Assembly: GCA_000507305.1 (NCBI GenBank)
Contig: DF240704.1
Span: forward strand, 42,364-106,363
Direction of reading: 5' to 3'
Source of the DNA: Breviolum minutum Mf 1.05b.01
Lineage: Eukaryota > Sar > Dinophyceae > Suessiales > Symbiodiniaceae
Length of the DNA stretch: 64,000 nt
The notes under the pieces are model-generated. The model did not search any database. It had not been told where the DNA came from and saw only the letters and a list, made by a program, of their open reading frames with translations. The position numbers and the translations under genes are program-made. Shown here one piece after another: positions 1-10,160 of the stretch (the first letter of the stretch is position 1; every line of letters starts with the position of its first letter).

Positions 1-297
1 TTGCACATTGCCATGGAGTGGGTACCCTCTCACCTCAACATTGCAGACCCGATCAGCCGCCATGATTGCGCTAGTGCTTTGGCGTGTGGATGGCGTGAAG
101 TCTGTGAAACTTTGGATCCTCTTTACCGGATTTTGGTGCGGTGCTCTTCCGATCTTTCCTATGCAGCTGGCCAAGCAGTGGATGATTGCTTGCTTCTTCA
201 ACCTGCCTTTCGTCAGCAGCATCTCGTCCAAGGTGGTGAAACAGGGCCCGAGATGGTGACAGATGGTCCCTGTGGTTTGGATCTGCAGCATGGCTGA
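1..297 (+). CDS. Retroelement pol-like C-terminal fragment
   Basis: The frame is open from base 1 to the stop at 295-297, so the 5' part lies outside the window. Near the start it reads EWVPSHLNIADPISR, the signature of the C-terminal end of a retroelement RNase H domain, where a W-P-x-H-N-x-A-D-x-x-S-R pattern closes the RT/RNase H module. Such elements copy themselves through an RNA intermediate. No integrase or gag is visible. The last ~15 codons run into a 145-bp direct repeat that recurs 348 bp downstream. I infer the 3' end of a DIRS- or Ty3-like endogenous retroelement; the exact class cannot be told from this tail. Confidence 0.6.
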   Translation: MHIAMEWVPSHLNIADPISRHDCASALACGWREVCETLDPLYRILVRCSSDLSYAAGQAVDDCLLLQPAFRQQHLVQGGETGPEMVTDGPCGLDLQHG

Positions 298-399
298 ATC
301 GCAACCTAACCACCTGGAGATCAAAAAGGAGCGAAGAAGACTCGATGCTGCAAGCAACCAACATTTCTTCTGATAGCACTATGAAGAAAGAAACATGTT
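255..399 (+). repeat. 145-bp direct repeat, copy 1
   Basis: Identical by eye to 603-747 over 145 bp. It starts inside the last codons of the retroelement ORF and contains a second short open frame with the motif HLEIKKERRRLDAAS. It could be a terminal repeat remnant or a local duplication. Confidence 0.8.
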
Positions 400-602
400 G
401 AGTTTGCACCATATTGTGCATTGAAACATGTTGATACATGAATTGTGATATCATTCACACCTGGAGCCTCACATGAAATGGCAGCAGTGAAGGGCTCAGG
501 TGAGAAAAATATTTGTTTTCCCTGCCCACCACCCAAAAAGGGAGGAGTTCATCATATCTCCTTTGGTGGATGAGAGCTAGGCTGTGGATTTATCACAGGG
601 AC

Positions 603-747
603 GGTGACAGATGGTCCCTGTGGTTTGGATCTGCAGCATGGCTGAATCGCAACCTAACCACCTGGAGATCAAAAAGGAGCGAAGAAGACTCGATGCTGCA
701 AGCAACCAACATTTCTTCTGATAGCACTATGAAGAAAGAAACATGTT
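603..747 (+). repeat. 145-bp direct repeat, copy 2
   Basis: Perfect second copy of 255-399, offset 348 bp. In this copy the frame that is interrupted in copy 1 stays open within a longer frame (513-824), but I see no independent protein family there. The block between the copies (400-602) looks non-coding. Confidence 0.8.
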
Positions 748-1271
748 TTCTGTCAAGCCTTTCAGGACATGGCGGGTGGGCTCCGATCCTCGAATCAAAA
801 GCTGCAGGTATGGCGTTGTGGTGAACTTGAATCTATGCTCGATGTATACGGTTGAAAGATGTTGAAAGCTAAGGAAGCAAGAACACCCAACAGCCTTCGG
901 TTTTGACCTCTTGTAGGTCTTTGCAAGTGAAGTGAAATGAATTCTCTTTGAAAATGAATATGAATGCCATGGTCAGGCAGAGCTCGACTCTGTGCGAAGG
1001 GGGCGATTGCGGATCCTTCATCAGTTGCTACTGGGTGGCAAGCAAGCCAAAAAGAGCATTATCCATGGGCCGCGCTGACATTCAAATTATTTGAGGCTGT
1101 CCAAGGACGCCCTTGAACACAATCCACCGCTTCTGAACTTGGAGTAGAATATTTGCAAAGGTTGCGTAGGGTGTTGATTGGCAATACAATGCGCCGCGTA
1201 GGCAAGCTGAGGATGTGAGTCTCCTGTAAGCTGCGCATAAATGCATACTGTTGATGACTGTTGCATTACAG
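748..1271. other. Gap without a supported gene
   Basis: No open frame with convincing splice sites. A frame near 1020-1110 is coding-like (WAALTFKLFE) and could be an upstream exon of the next gene, but its boundaries are not clear. Confidence 0.3.
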
Positions 1272-2110
1272 CGAAGGCGGACCACACTGTGTCGATCCCT
1301 CAGAACATACCTCACTTGCGAGGCAACAGCTGAAAAGATCCGAGCTGGAAGAGTTGAAAGAGGTTAGCACGTCCAAGTCCCAATTTCCCAGTTGTCTCTC
1401 CATGAGTCCTGAGTCGATGAGATCCCAAAAGGTTGGTGATTATTTGATGCCATTTATATCTACTACATTGACATTAATACATAGATTTGATTTCTTTGAA
1501 ACAGAATCCAACTTCTGCCCAAGGTTGGACAGCGCCATATCTTTGGTCACGCTTCCGCCATCAAAAACGTGATGGCGGTTTGCCTTCAGCAGAGAAGCGT
1601 TGGCAAAAAGTACGTCTGTATGTCAGTTGGGAGGACGAGACAGGAAGCTTGATTAGCGTACCGTACCAGGTGACGCAAGCAACCTTTGCATGTGAAGTTT
1701 TTCAGTCATGAGTCATGGGTAGCTGCATAGGGAAGAACCCTGCAGATTTACAATGATTTGCTATGGATCACTGCCGTCAGTGTTTGTAACAGACTCAGAA
1801 GTAGGAAGCTTGATGGGGGCTGGAAAGATTGCTCCAAAACAGCAGTGCAGCAAGTCGTGTCAAGTTGGGTATGTTGACCTCGGCAACTGGACAGATGATG
1901 GATTCAACAGTGTCGCAGCTCCATTGTGGAAGATGGCATGCTGCATGCTCCAATCACATTTTAGGTGATCCTTTGCAGAGGCATTTGCTCACAGTCGTAG
2001 CTACTGGTAGGGGACAAGCGAGCAGACCATGGAAATCCAACTTGGGTGCGTTTGGAAAGCAGCAGGAATGCACAATGTGTAACCTTCGGCCAAGCTTGGT
2101 ATTGTGCTAG
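1272..2110 (+). CDS. Spliced gene of unknown function, 3' part
   Basis: Four exons join in frame: 1272-1431, 1505-1669, 1746-1868 and 1919-2110 (TAG stop). Introns are 73, 76 and 50 nt, each GT-AG. Their phases match without forcing, which argues for a real gene. Exon 1 encodes a charged helix (LKRSELEELKE). Exon 2 has RLYVSWEDETGSLISVP. Exon 3 has RKLDGGWKDCSKTAVQQV. Exon 4 carries a CTMC pair near the C-terminus that could be half of a metal site. An alternative last exon (acceptor at 1910) would stop at 1962-1964. I do not recognise the family. The 5' end is unresolved; exon 1 begins after an ACAG acceptor. Confidence 0.45.
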
Positions 2111-2288
2111 ACCCTTTACTTTTCGCAGACGTATTCGTCCAATCCACCGTGCAGTAGGTCCGAATATGATCCCCTATCAAAAGCAGCCATCACACCCATG
2201 CAACCCTAGCCACCTCTTCAAATCACGGAGATTTAAGCAGTCTCTTAGACACCCAACCATTCCCACCGGTCAGTTCCTCCGAAAATGA
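2046..2288 (+). other. Overlapping 80-codon frame
   Basis: A second open frame overlapping the end of the previous gene. It is basic and Pro-rich (RPIHRAVGPNMIPYQKQ) and ends at a TGA just before a GGT/GGG-rich stretch (2310-2352). It may be coding or a shadow; no start signal or family can be named. Confidence 0.2.
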
Positions 2289-2865
2289 GGCGGAGGGGTG
2301 TGATGGACAGAGCGGTGGTGGTAGTCGGGGTGGGGGTGGTGGTGGTGGTGGTCATTCTCATTGCATACCACACTCACAGCAAATGACACTTATTTTTCCT
2401 CGCGTACATCTATACAGTATGCAAATGCTTATCGAAGTGTTCTCAGTGTGTTGAGTGCTGGGCTGATGGTATTCTGTATGGTTGAACGGTGGAACTGCCC
2501 AGGCGGGTGACTGCGTTGCTCCTTGCTGTCCAATTCTTAAACTTATATGATGCATTAGATCTTCAGCGTCGTGCTTATAGATTGGCGAACTGTCTGAGAC
2601 TTTGGGTTGACAAAGCTTGAAGGGTGCTGTTACCTCTCTCGCTCTCCCAAGGTCCCTGTGCAGAGCCAAACTGCTGGGCGAGGGGCTTAGTTCGGAGTTT
2701 TTCGTTGCTTTGTGGTTTCCCAAGATTTCCGGGAGCTACGCCATTGATACCACTGAAAGCATGTTACTATATCATATCATGTTCTTCTTTTTTGGCCAAG
2801 CCGATTATGTGTATAATAAGAGGGTGAGACCAATGTTTAGCCAACACTATTCGGCATCGTGAAAG

Positions 2866-3384
2866 ATGATAGGGAACCTTGGTCTTGTTTTGCCTGTTTT
2901 GGAGGAACAAATCAACTACTGCGTATTCCAAGACTACCCGTCTGGGTTGTGGTATCTTCTGCTGTGTCTAAATTTTAGGTATGTATGATTGCTGTCAAAC
3001 GCTTTGAATTGGAGCACAATATTTCAATATCCCTTCTGATCGCCTGGCTGTAGCAAGATTTGGGGCGCGAGTTTTGAAGACTTAACACTTTCGTGCAATT
3101 GCATGGAAAGTGGCGACATGGGGGGAATTCTTCACAATTGAATGATCTGCATGGCGCGCCCGACAAATCAGCTTCCGATGTCCAACTTCCGCTGGCTTCT
3201 GCAGGGTGAATATAGCACGGACACCCATGCCAATGTAGCATCAGAGGTAAAGGAAGTTGCTCAGGGTGTGTCGCACTTCAGTGGATGTATGGAGCTGCGT
3301 GTTTTGCAGAGCATGAGATGCCACAGACTTGAAGTGTACCTGAGATGTGTCTTAAAACTTCGACATTTTTCCTTCATATTCTAG
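2866..3384 (+). CDS. Candidate short gene, spliced
   Basis: An ATG at 2866 opens a hydrophobic exon (NLGLVLPVLEEQ ... GLWYLLLCLNF) ending in a strong donor, AG|GTATGT, at 2978/2979. After a 75-nt intron the frame resumes at 3054 (SKIWGASFEDLTLSCNC) and meets an in-frame TGA at 3139-3141. The frame then continues open to 3384 with good coding character (TDTHANVASEVKEVAQG). Either a further intron removes the TGA (a GT donor near 3106 and an AG near 3170 would keep an open frame) or the stop is real. The hydrophobic N-terminus could be a targeting signal. Function unknown. Confidence 0.35.
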
Positions 3385-3442
3385 ATTCTAGATGATATTT
3401 CAAACTTTAATTGGCATTTCTGCATGTTCACGACCTTGACCA

Positions 3443-4819
3443 ATGTTGAAGACATGCTGCGAAGCGGCAAGCTGTAGGTACGCCTTTCACCTCAATACTG
3501 CTGCAGCCCGCTGTACTCGAAGATCTCAATGGCGAACAGCGTTGAGACTGTTGGGAAGGAAGGTACTACGACGCAATCTGAGCGCGACAGTCAACGCCTT
3601 GAAGCAAGGTGAAAGATGGGACTTGGCACTTGCACTGTTTGAATTGTTTGCCACAAGAGGTCTTGAAGCTGATGCAAGTGGCTGCAATGCTTTGGCCAGT
3701 GCTTTGGAAAAGTCGACTTGGAGACAAGTTTTTTCCTTCGTTCATGGCCTTCCAGAACTAGATGATATGGACATGACACATCACTCCCAGCTGCGAGTAT
3801 CACCATGGAGCTTGGCTCTTGCAGTCCAAGTGGCGGATCGGGATGATGGTGTACAGGCGGACCAGATTGGACTCAATGCTGTGATGGCTCCAATGGCAAA
3901 GGCAGGTCAGTGGCTGCGAGTGCTCGAGATGTTTCCACTTTTCGGACTTTGGGGTGTGAAGTGTGATGGTGCAAGCTATGCCACTGCCATGGATGCTTGT
4001 CGAGACAGTTGGTCAAACGCAGCCGAGCTTTTGCTTCGGATGCAGCTGCATGGTCTCACTCCACGTCGATTTCAATACACAGCAGTTTGTGATGTTTGTG
4101 CTGCAGCTGAAAATTGGGAGGGGGCATTGCATGTGTTTGGCATGTCAAAGACCTCAGACACATGGGACATTCTTCTTGGAACATCTGGTCTTGCAGCTAT
4201 GTCGAAAAGTAACAAGTGGGCATCTGCTATGTATACTTTTGCGGCGCTGCCTGAAGTACGTTTGCAACCAAATACAATCACAAGCACCTCAGCCCTGAGT
4301 GCCTGTGAGAGAGGCGGACAGTGGGAAATGTCCTTGCTGACTTTGAACTGCATGATCGAGAAGCGACTGGTTAATCAGGTTTCTTTTAGTACCACCATGC
4401 AAGCTTGCGAGAAGTTTGGCGAATGGCAACTTCTCTCAAGCCTGCTAGCAAAAATGATCGCGCCTCGGTTGCAAAGAGGCACATATTGCGCATTGTGTAT
4501 CCTTCCTGTAATCTTTTATGTTTATAAACGTCCCTTTAGAAACACAGAAATCATTCCCATCTTTGGATTTGCGCAAAGCCACTTGTGTTGTTTTTGTTGA
4601 AGCATGTGGGTAAGCTCCAAGGCCATCGAACTTCAACCAAGCAGCATGGTCTACACTTCACTCCAACCGAGCACCAGCTTCGGCAGTGGCCTGCCCTCCT
4701 TTGCAGATGTGCTGCAGCAAACGGGCGAAGTAGTAACGCGAGCTCTGGACAGATCGAAAAGTGGGGAGGGGTCGGCCAAAGGCCTGGCAAGAAGGCCGGG
4801 TGCCCTGGAGTTTGAATAA
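3443..4819 (+). CDS. Pentatricopeptide repeat (PPR) protein
   Basis: PPR proteins bind single-stranded RNA in organelles and act in RNA cleavage, editing or stability. The large exon (ATG 3443 to 4507, 355 codons) starts with an Arg-rich, Ala-rich leader that suits plastid or mitochondrial import. It then shows degenerate 35-residue helical repeats with NAVMAPMAKAGQW, SYATAMDACRD, TALSACERGGQWE-like and TTMQACEKFGEWQ signatures, the form typical of dinoflagellate PPR genes. Two introns follow by frame continuity: 4508-4547 (GT-AG, 40 nt) and 4610-4677 (GT-AG, 68 nt). Exon 2 (4548-4609) reads KATCVVFVEACG. Exon 3 (4678-4819) reads SFADVLQQTGEVVTRAL and ends at TAA. Total 422 residues. No DYW or E domain is visible. 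Start choice is uncertain by one exon. Confidence 0.75.
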
Positions 4820-5367
4820 CTTGTATGTAATAATAATGATTCATGGTTTTAATGGTTTTGTTCAGTTTTCTTCTTGACATGAAGCTACAGCACCTGCAAA
4901 AACTACAAGTACACCGCACTGCACCGCTTGTTGCCTCGGTGCCTCCGTTTTTGCTCATCACAAGGGCAAAACCGTCCAACTCGGTGTTGTATCGGCATGT
5001 ATTGGCTCGCTTTTGCAATTTTGAAGCTGGCTCAAGGTAAAGGTCAATAGGGCCGTGCCTGAACCAAAGGGGCTTGCAGGTGTGCCAGAGCGATTGTGAT
5101 GACATCTATGACTCATCAACTGCACACTTAAACATCTTGATAGGTACAAGCGGTTTCAGCAATCATGTAATTTCAGTCATCTAGCGACGTGAAATCATAT
5201 CTTGGCATTTGGACTAGTACTTCCAACAAAATGAAGTACCAGATTCCGCAACACCGTAACATAAAATCTGCAGAAGCACTTCAGGACATATCCCCTGCGT
5301 GGCTGCTCGACCTCCCTCAAACCAGAGTGGCCGGACTTCCCGGGCAGTCTGCTGTGCCTGGAACGCC
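4820..5367 (+). other. Intergenic stretch with one coding-like frame
   Basis: A plus frame at 4870-5036 (LQVHRTAPLVASVPPF) ends at a GTAAAG donor-like site. Opposite it lies a 184-codon minus frame (4551-5105). Neither has enough support to call; the minus frame overlaps the PPR terminal exons and is probably a shadow. Confidence 0.25.
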
Positions 5368-5765
5368 ATGGATGACAAGGACATTCAACTTGCCAAAGTG
5401 GTACAACTCTTCACCAAGTTTTCGAAAGATGGTCAGAAACTCAGAGTTGAAACGCCTCCACTCCTCAACCTCAGCATCCAAACTCGCGACACTGGACATG
5501 TGTGATCAATTGCGACTGCCAGCATTGTACATAGCTGGAAATGGAGTCAACTGCTTCCCAGGTATCATTCCGGCAGCTTCTTGGCGTGCAAAACAACGGT
5601 CCTCTTTACGGCAATATAACCTTGATAGGGCTGCAAGGTATGGCAGCATTGAGGAGTCAGTTGTGTCAATGGTGGACTTGGGGAAGCGAAAGTGCCAGTC
5701 TGAATCAATTCCATTGTGTACAAGACTTAGATCTACTGGTTGAGGTTTTGCTTCATACGTCATGA
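5368..5765 (+). CDS. Small two-exon gene, unknown function
   Basis: An ATG in a strong context (ACGCCATGG) at 5368 opens exon 1 (44 codons, MDDKDIQLAKVVQLFTKF...). A 62-nt GT-AG phase-0 intron (5500-5561) joins it to exon 2 (5562-5765), which reads VSFRQLLGVQNNGPLYGNI and ends in VQDLDLLVEVLLHTS before TGA. The frame closes without forcing. The product would be ~111 residues, soluble, Gln/Leu-rich, with no domain I recognise. A competing frame over 5189-5743 is also open, so exon choice is not certain. Confidence 0.45.
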
Positions 5766-6017
5766 AGTGACACCATAGGCGTTTTGTTTGGGCATGGGTG
5801 TTCATGCTTTCACTTTCAACTTGGTTTTGTCGTTGGTTTTGAAGGCTTCAAGGCCGCATTGTTGTGAACCGAATGCAATGGCGGTTGATGGTCAAATGAG
5901 GATTTATTTGTGTTTATTTGACAATTGAATTGGCTTTGCAGTTTCATAATAAGTACTTGGCAAATATTTGGGTCGGGCAAATTTTGCTGTTTTTACACAA
6001 TCGGAGTTTGCCCTTAG
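5766..6017. other. Gap, nothing supported
   Basis: AT-leaning sequence without a coherent frame; it ends in the pyrimidine-containing acceptor TTTGCCCTTAG that precedes the next exon. Confidence 0.3.
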
Positions 6018-6471
6018 GGACCACTGCAGCGGATTCTGGTAAGCTGCACATCTCTTTCGGAGACGGATGCAGCGCGACTAGTTGAGGTGGGGCACGTTGC
6101 AGCAGCCCTGTGTTTGTTGGGGGTTCATTTGGAAGCTCTAAGCATTGGCATTAGAGCAGATCTCAAGTTAAGTATTGTCGTAAACTTTTCTGCTTTTTTT
6201 AACCAATTTCCTAATTTTCTCACATTTTTCAAAAACGATTTGCTAACGATTTGCATACGACTTATAACGTATTGTACTTTTTCTCTTGCCATTCAGGCTA
6301 TGGATGCTCAGAAGGTGGGTCAGGCGCGGCAGTTACAAAGCTGAAAAAGGCAATGCAACATGCTGCACTGGAGTTTTTTTTGCACGCCAAAACCAACGGC
6401 AAAACAAACAAATCCTCCACTTGGCCATTTCTGTGCCCTCCATCTTCATCTTCCAATCATTTCTAAGATAA
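6018..6471 (+). CDS. Two-exon fragment of an unknown protein
   Basis: Exon 6018-6166 follows a good acceptor and encodes a helical, Ala/Leu-rich stretch (LVEVGHVAAALCLLGVH). It is followed by a 130-nt T-rich intron (6167-6296, GTTAAG...CATTCAG), the clearest intron in this part of the window. Downstream, two frames stay open, so the second exon (from 6297) is ambiguous: phase continuity gives LWMLRRWVRRGSYKAEKG up to TAA 6469-6471, while another frame reads GGSGAAVTKLKKAMQHAALE. Family unknown; no start codon identified. Confidence 0.4.
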
Positions 6472-6545
6472 ACACATCCCAAAATCTGTAGAGCATCTGT
6501 ACAGCGTTGGCTCAAATTCAATTTCAATTCCTCGCCCTGCTTCAC

Positions 6546-7064
6546 ATGGGAATTTTCTCTTGGATCCATGGAGCTGAATCTACGGCAGCTACGGCAGCTA
6601 CAGTCACGGTGGATGCTACCGCCACCGTTGCCATTTGGCCGAGAGGTCGAGCGGCTCATGCATGGTTCTTGGGAGCCGACGGCAGTGTGGGCAACCAGAC
6701 CCTGAAAAGCTCCTTTCACAATTCCACCAGACATCCAACTCAGGGCTATTGGGCTGTAAAGAACGAGAAGTGCTTGAAGCACAGAGATTTGTACAGAGAG
6801 CTATATGGACCTAGAATTGGACCCGAGCACTACTGTGTGAACCAAAATGCGGCGAAGGACTTTCAGGCTTCCAAGGGAACAATTCCAACGCAGAAGTGCT
6901 ACGATCTCGAGAACAATCTTCAGAACTGTCAAGAAAAAGACGCTGGCACCAAGAGATCCAATGGCAAGGTGCAAAGGCCTGTACTTTCTACAGACCCAGA
7001 CTATCCAAACACCGTTGTCTTCCTTACGCCTGAGGCAACCGAGGCAGCGTTGGGCATGAAGTAG
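6546..7064 (+). CDS. Hypothetical protein, 172 codons
   Basis: Single open frame from the first ATG (6546) to TAG at 7062-7064. After an Ala/Thr-rich leader it reads like a folded domain: AAHAWFLGADGSVGNQ, HPTQGYWAVKNEKCL, RDLYRELYGPRIGPEHYC. It ends with PNTVVFLTPEATEAALG. Five Cys residues are spread along the middle. The frame remains open upstream of the ATG to a TTG at 6507 with a hydrophobic run (FQFLALLHMGIF), so a signal peptide supplied by an upstream exon is possible. I do not recognise the family. Confidence 0.45.
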   Translation: MGIFSWIHGAESTAATAATVTVDATATVAIWPRGRAAHAWFLGADGSVGNQTLKSSFHNSTRHPTQGYWAVKNEKCLKHRDLYRELYGPRIGPEHYCVNQNAAKDFQASKGTIPTQKCYDLENNLQNCQEKDAGTKRSNGKVQRPVLSTDPDYPNTVVFLTPEATEAALGMK

Positions 7065-7164
7065 GTCGACATTTGTTGGCAGATTGTGCCAGCAGAATCT
7101 AATGGCACTCAAAGACAACTGATGGACGGTGGTTTGCCGAGTCTCATACGCAGTGAGTCTGCTT

Positions 7165-7362
7165 ATGTCTGCTTCAAATCTCAGCGAGATGGTCATGGAG
7201 TACATTCGCCTTGCTTGGACAAGATGCCAATACTGCGGAGTAATAGGTGGCCAAAAGTTCCGATCCACACGATTTCGTGCAAGTGCTGAGGTAGCTGATG
7301 ACACCTTAAAACAAGGTGACATGCGGAAAATGTCGAAAAGAGCTGAAAAGAGTGAAGCATGA
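7165..7362 (+). CDS. Short ORF with CxxC motif
   Basis: ATG at 7165 to TGA at 7360-7362, 65 residues. It contains WTRCQYCGVIGG (a possible half zinc site) and a basic C-terminal helix (MRKMSKRAEKSEA). The frame is open upstream to 7129. It could be a terminal exon. Confidence 0.35.
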   Translation: MSASNLSEMVMEYIRLAWTRCQYCGVIGGQKFRSTRFRASAEVADDTLKQGDMRKMSKRAEKSEA

Positions 7363-7507
7363 AGAGACAGCATGGCAGCAGCCTTAAGCTCATCCGAGTT
7401 TCATATTTCATGTGTAGCGCAGTCCCATGCTTGAATGGCCTAGCGAACTCATCTCATGTAGGCAGCTTGAAATTTTGGCGATATGGACCTGCACTAAGCG
7501 CTGACAG

Positions 7508-7872
7508 GTGCCGGTGAAACGCTTCATCAGCTGGATGTTCCGCAACTTTGAAGATCAGATCGAGGTTTGGGTTCCGAATGGGTTCAGACCGGTTTGGATC
7601 CGGACAGAAAAACAGGGGAAGGTGAAGAGCAAGGCCGTTGGGTCTTGATGCTTCAAGCTGTAGGTAGAAAAATCTAATCGAATTTCTTGACATCCCTAAG
7701 CCTCAGAACAGGTGCCGATACGTCTATCACATTTGTCTCATATGTTGATGGTGATCCTGTGCCATTCGTCGGCAAGGAATGGAAGACGGATGATGATTTA
7801 GAAAATTTCACGACGACGTTGCCAGAAGGATCCGAGCCACCTTGTCGGGGACAACTGGCGGGGTTGAACTAA
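7508..7872 (+). CDS. Two coding exons, 3' end of an unknown gene
   Basis: Exon 1 starts after the acceptor GCTGACAG at 7508 and reads VKRFISWMFRNFEDQIEVWV then RPVWIRTEKQGK; it runs to about 7617-7625. Exon 2 (from about 7701) reads GADTSITFVSYVDGDPVPFV and closes with a stop at 7870-7872. Joining them in frame needs a GA-AG intron (phase 2) or an unplaced extra exon. Acidic, aromatic-rich protein; family not recognised. Confidence 0.45.
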
Positions 7873-8277
7873 AGTAGATACAAAAAGCATGGTCGAGAGA
7901 AAAGACTGAGTGAGGAACAAGCCTGGACCTTGATACTCATCGATACCCATATCACTTTGAATCAATTTGATTTACGCCCTTTTGATTGTCACCCAGAGCG
8001 AATCAATCGTCCTACAGCTGGACAATCTTGGCATGCCCGTCCATAAGTATCTCCGATGAAGCAAATCATTTCCCAGATTCAGCTGCAGATGAGAAAGTGG
8101 GAATTGAGTTTCAAAGTGTGCCCGCACTGCTACACCACTCTCAATGGAACGGGGCACTTATCATATAACTCCTTGGCTTTCTCCTGTATGATCTATTCAG
8201 CTATTCCCATTGCGTTTGTCCCAAAGCCAGCACTAAGAAATCCCTGGCCAGGTAGTATCTCTTTCATTCACCTACAG
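7873..8277 (+). other. Region with short coding-like pieces
   Basis: A pyrimidine-rich acceptor (GATTGTCACCCAG) at 7996 opens a 20-codon frame (SIVLQLDNLGMPVHKYL). An ATG frame from 8056 (QLQMRKWELSFKVCPHC) stays open to 8319. Either could contribute to the gene starting at 8278, but no phase-consistent intron of normal length joins them. Confidence 0.25.
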
Positions 8278-8672
8278 ATGCGGGAATTCCAACAGATGGA
8301 AGTGTTCTGCACACACTGATCAGTTTGCGAATTTGTTCCAGGTAACAAACATTTTCTGCTAGCTGTCAACTGGCGCGAGGTTTCTTTAATGCTGTGAGGA
8401 TGTTTAGACCTCCAACGAAAGTGCATGAAGAAATCAAATGCTCACTATGTTTAGGATTGAGACAACGAGAGGATTTGTTCATATTCAATTCACGCCAAGC
8501 CAACAACAAAATCATCCGAAGTCGGTTGCAGAATGGCCGCTGGTTGAGGACTCGAGAAGCTTGGTCTGAGTTTTGTGGATCCAGACAAGTTCACAGATCA
8601 TGGCTTTTCCCTCATTGGCGCAGGCCTAGACGATGGGAAGATAGGCTTGCCATAAATGAAGTGCTACATTGA
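8278..8672 (+). CDS. Two-exon gene fragment with Cys pair
   Basis: Exon 8278-8341 sits between a pyrimidine-rich acceptor (TTCATTCACCTACAG) and the donor AG|GTAACA. It encodes AGIPTDGSVLHTLISLRICS. A 57-nt GT-AG intron (8342-8398, phase 2) leads in frame to exon 8399-8672, which has KCSLCLGLRQREDLFIFN and a long Arg/Trp-rich tail (SWLFPHWRRPRRWEDR) before TGA. Function unknown. Confidence 0.4.
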
Positions 8673-10160
8673 TACGTTTAGGCTGTGGTGCCAAGGAATC
8701 AATGAATCAACCTGGGTACACAAGTCCTGTCAGAGTTTCATACTGATGTCCAACCAGCATCAGACTGCGGTAAACAGGGCAACCTCTCAATAGGTCAGAA
8801 GCGGTCCAACATAAACGCTTTGATTTCGGCGACGGTGGAGTAGGGCAGCAGATTTCTATGAGATTGTTTGATAACGATTGCATAGGCTGGTTGATATATC
8901 AACCAATATCAATATTGCAACGTTGAGGTTATGATGAATTAAATGCTGCTAGCTTCCTTAACTCCTCTTCAAATGGAGAAGAGGATCAAAGCCTTATGCA
9001 GCCGTAGTTTTAAACAGAGGACAACTTGCCAAGCTTTTTCCCATGCATTCACTAAGAGGGGCCTCCAAAGTGGCCAAGCAGAACCTCAAGTGTTGGTCTT
9101 GTTTCGAGTGTTGTTTCAGGCCTGCCAGCGACCTTGAAGACCTTGGCATTGGCCTTCGACTTTTCGTGGCTTGGCAGCTGATCATTGCACGAAAACGCAG
9201 AATATCTTCAGGTTGAGGCGTTCAGTGCTTTGGGTCTGATAGGGGTCTTTGTTGATGTGACACATCGCTCCGTGCTCACATGGAGGTGGACGGAGTGCAA
9301 GATCTCCAAGGAGGGCTTTGGCAAGCTGGTTGCTGGACTGCCCAAGGACTGTTCCTTTTTGATGATTTGGTGGGCTTTGTTGCAATACGTGACAGGAAGA
9401 AATACAGTAGATAGAATCAAGTACAGGACATGCATATCAATGTACACTATGTCGGTCCTGACAGCATGGAGACTTGTTTGGTCTCAAATGCTGTTTGTTG
9501 TTCGAATACTTCTAGGTCCCAGGTCCTCACCAGTCTCAGGTGTACTCTCATGTCCTCGAAGCAATCAGGAACAATCAGCAAACATCAGTAAACCAAAGAA
9601 TCAAGAAAGGTTAGGTCTTGCATTTTTGCAGTTTGGTCCGGTTCGAGCAGGACTATCTGTAAGATGTGCAAGGATGTGTGTTCACTTCGTTTGACGGACT
9701 TCCAAGCTCACCCCCTCGACATCATTGCTTTCAGGGCTTGCTCTCCTTGGACTTAAGCATCCGCAATGATGAACTGGGAGATGAGGCGTGAGAACCCATT
9801 CGCATCCAAGTTGAACGTTCGGAGAAAGGTGTAGAAGGGAATGTGAAGTAAGACTAAGATAAGAATGCAAAGCGCGAAACATGCCTTCAAATTGGTTTCG
9901 GGTTTTGGAGTCAAACTTCTGTTTCGTCAGGATCTAGCATCCTAGGCAGGTTTGACAGGTCGCTCTGGCAGCTATACGCTTGCCCTCACCTGGCTCCAGC
10001 ACAAGCATCAGAACCCTAGTCCTAGTCAGAACGAACAAACACTGTGCATCCAACCATTGTAGCTTTATTCATATTTTTTCTTTCTAATTTACCAACTTTA
10101 CTGCCTCGTTAGGTGAGATTGGCATAAACTCTGCTTTGGAGCTATTACACGATTCACGCC
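8673..10160 (+). other. Mostly unassigned, one weak ORF
   Basis: A frame from ATG 9280 to TAG 9412-9414 (VQDLQGGLWQAGCWTAQGLF ... DDLVGFVAIRDRKK) has coding-like codon use and a GT donor at about 9390. A second frame over 9185-9694 overlaps it. A perfect 16-bp palindrome, GGTTGATATATCAACC, lies at 8889-8904. Nothing else stands out. Confidence 0.25.

Noticed and set aside
4551..5105. 184-codon minus-strand ORF
   Set aside because: It overlaps the phase-consistent terminal exons of the PPR gene. One or two ORFs of this length are expected by chance in 64 kb.
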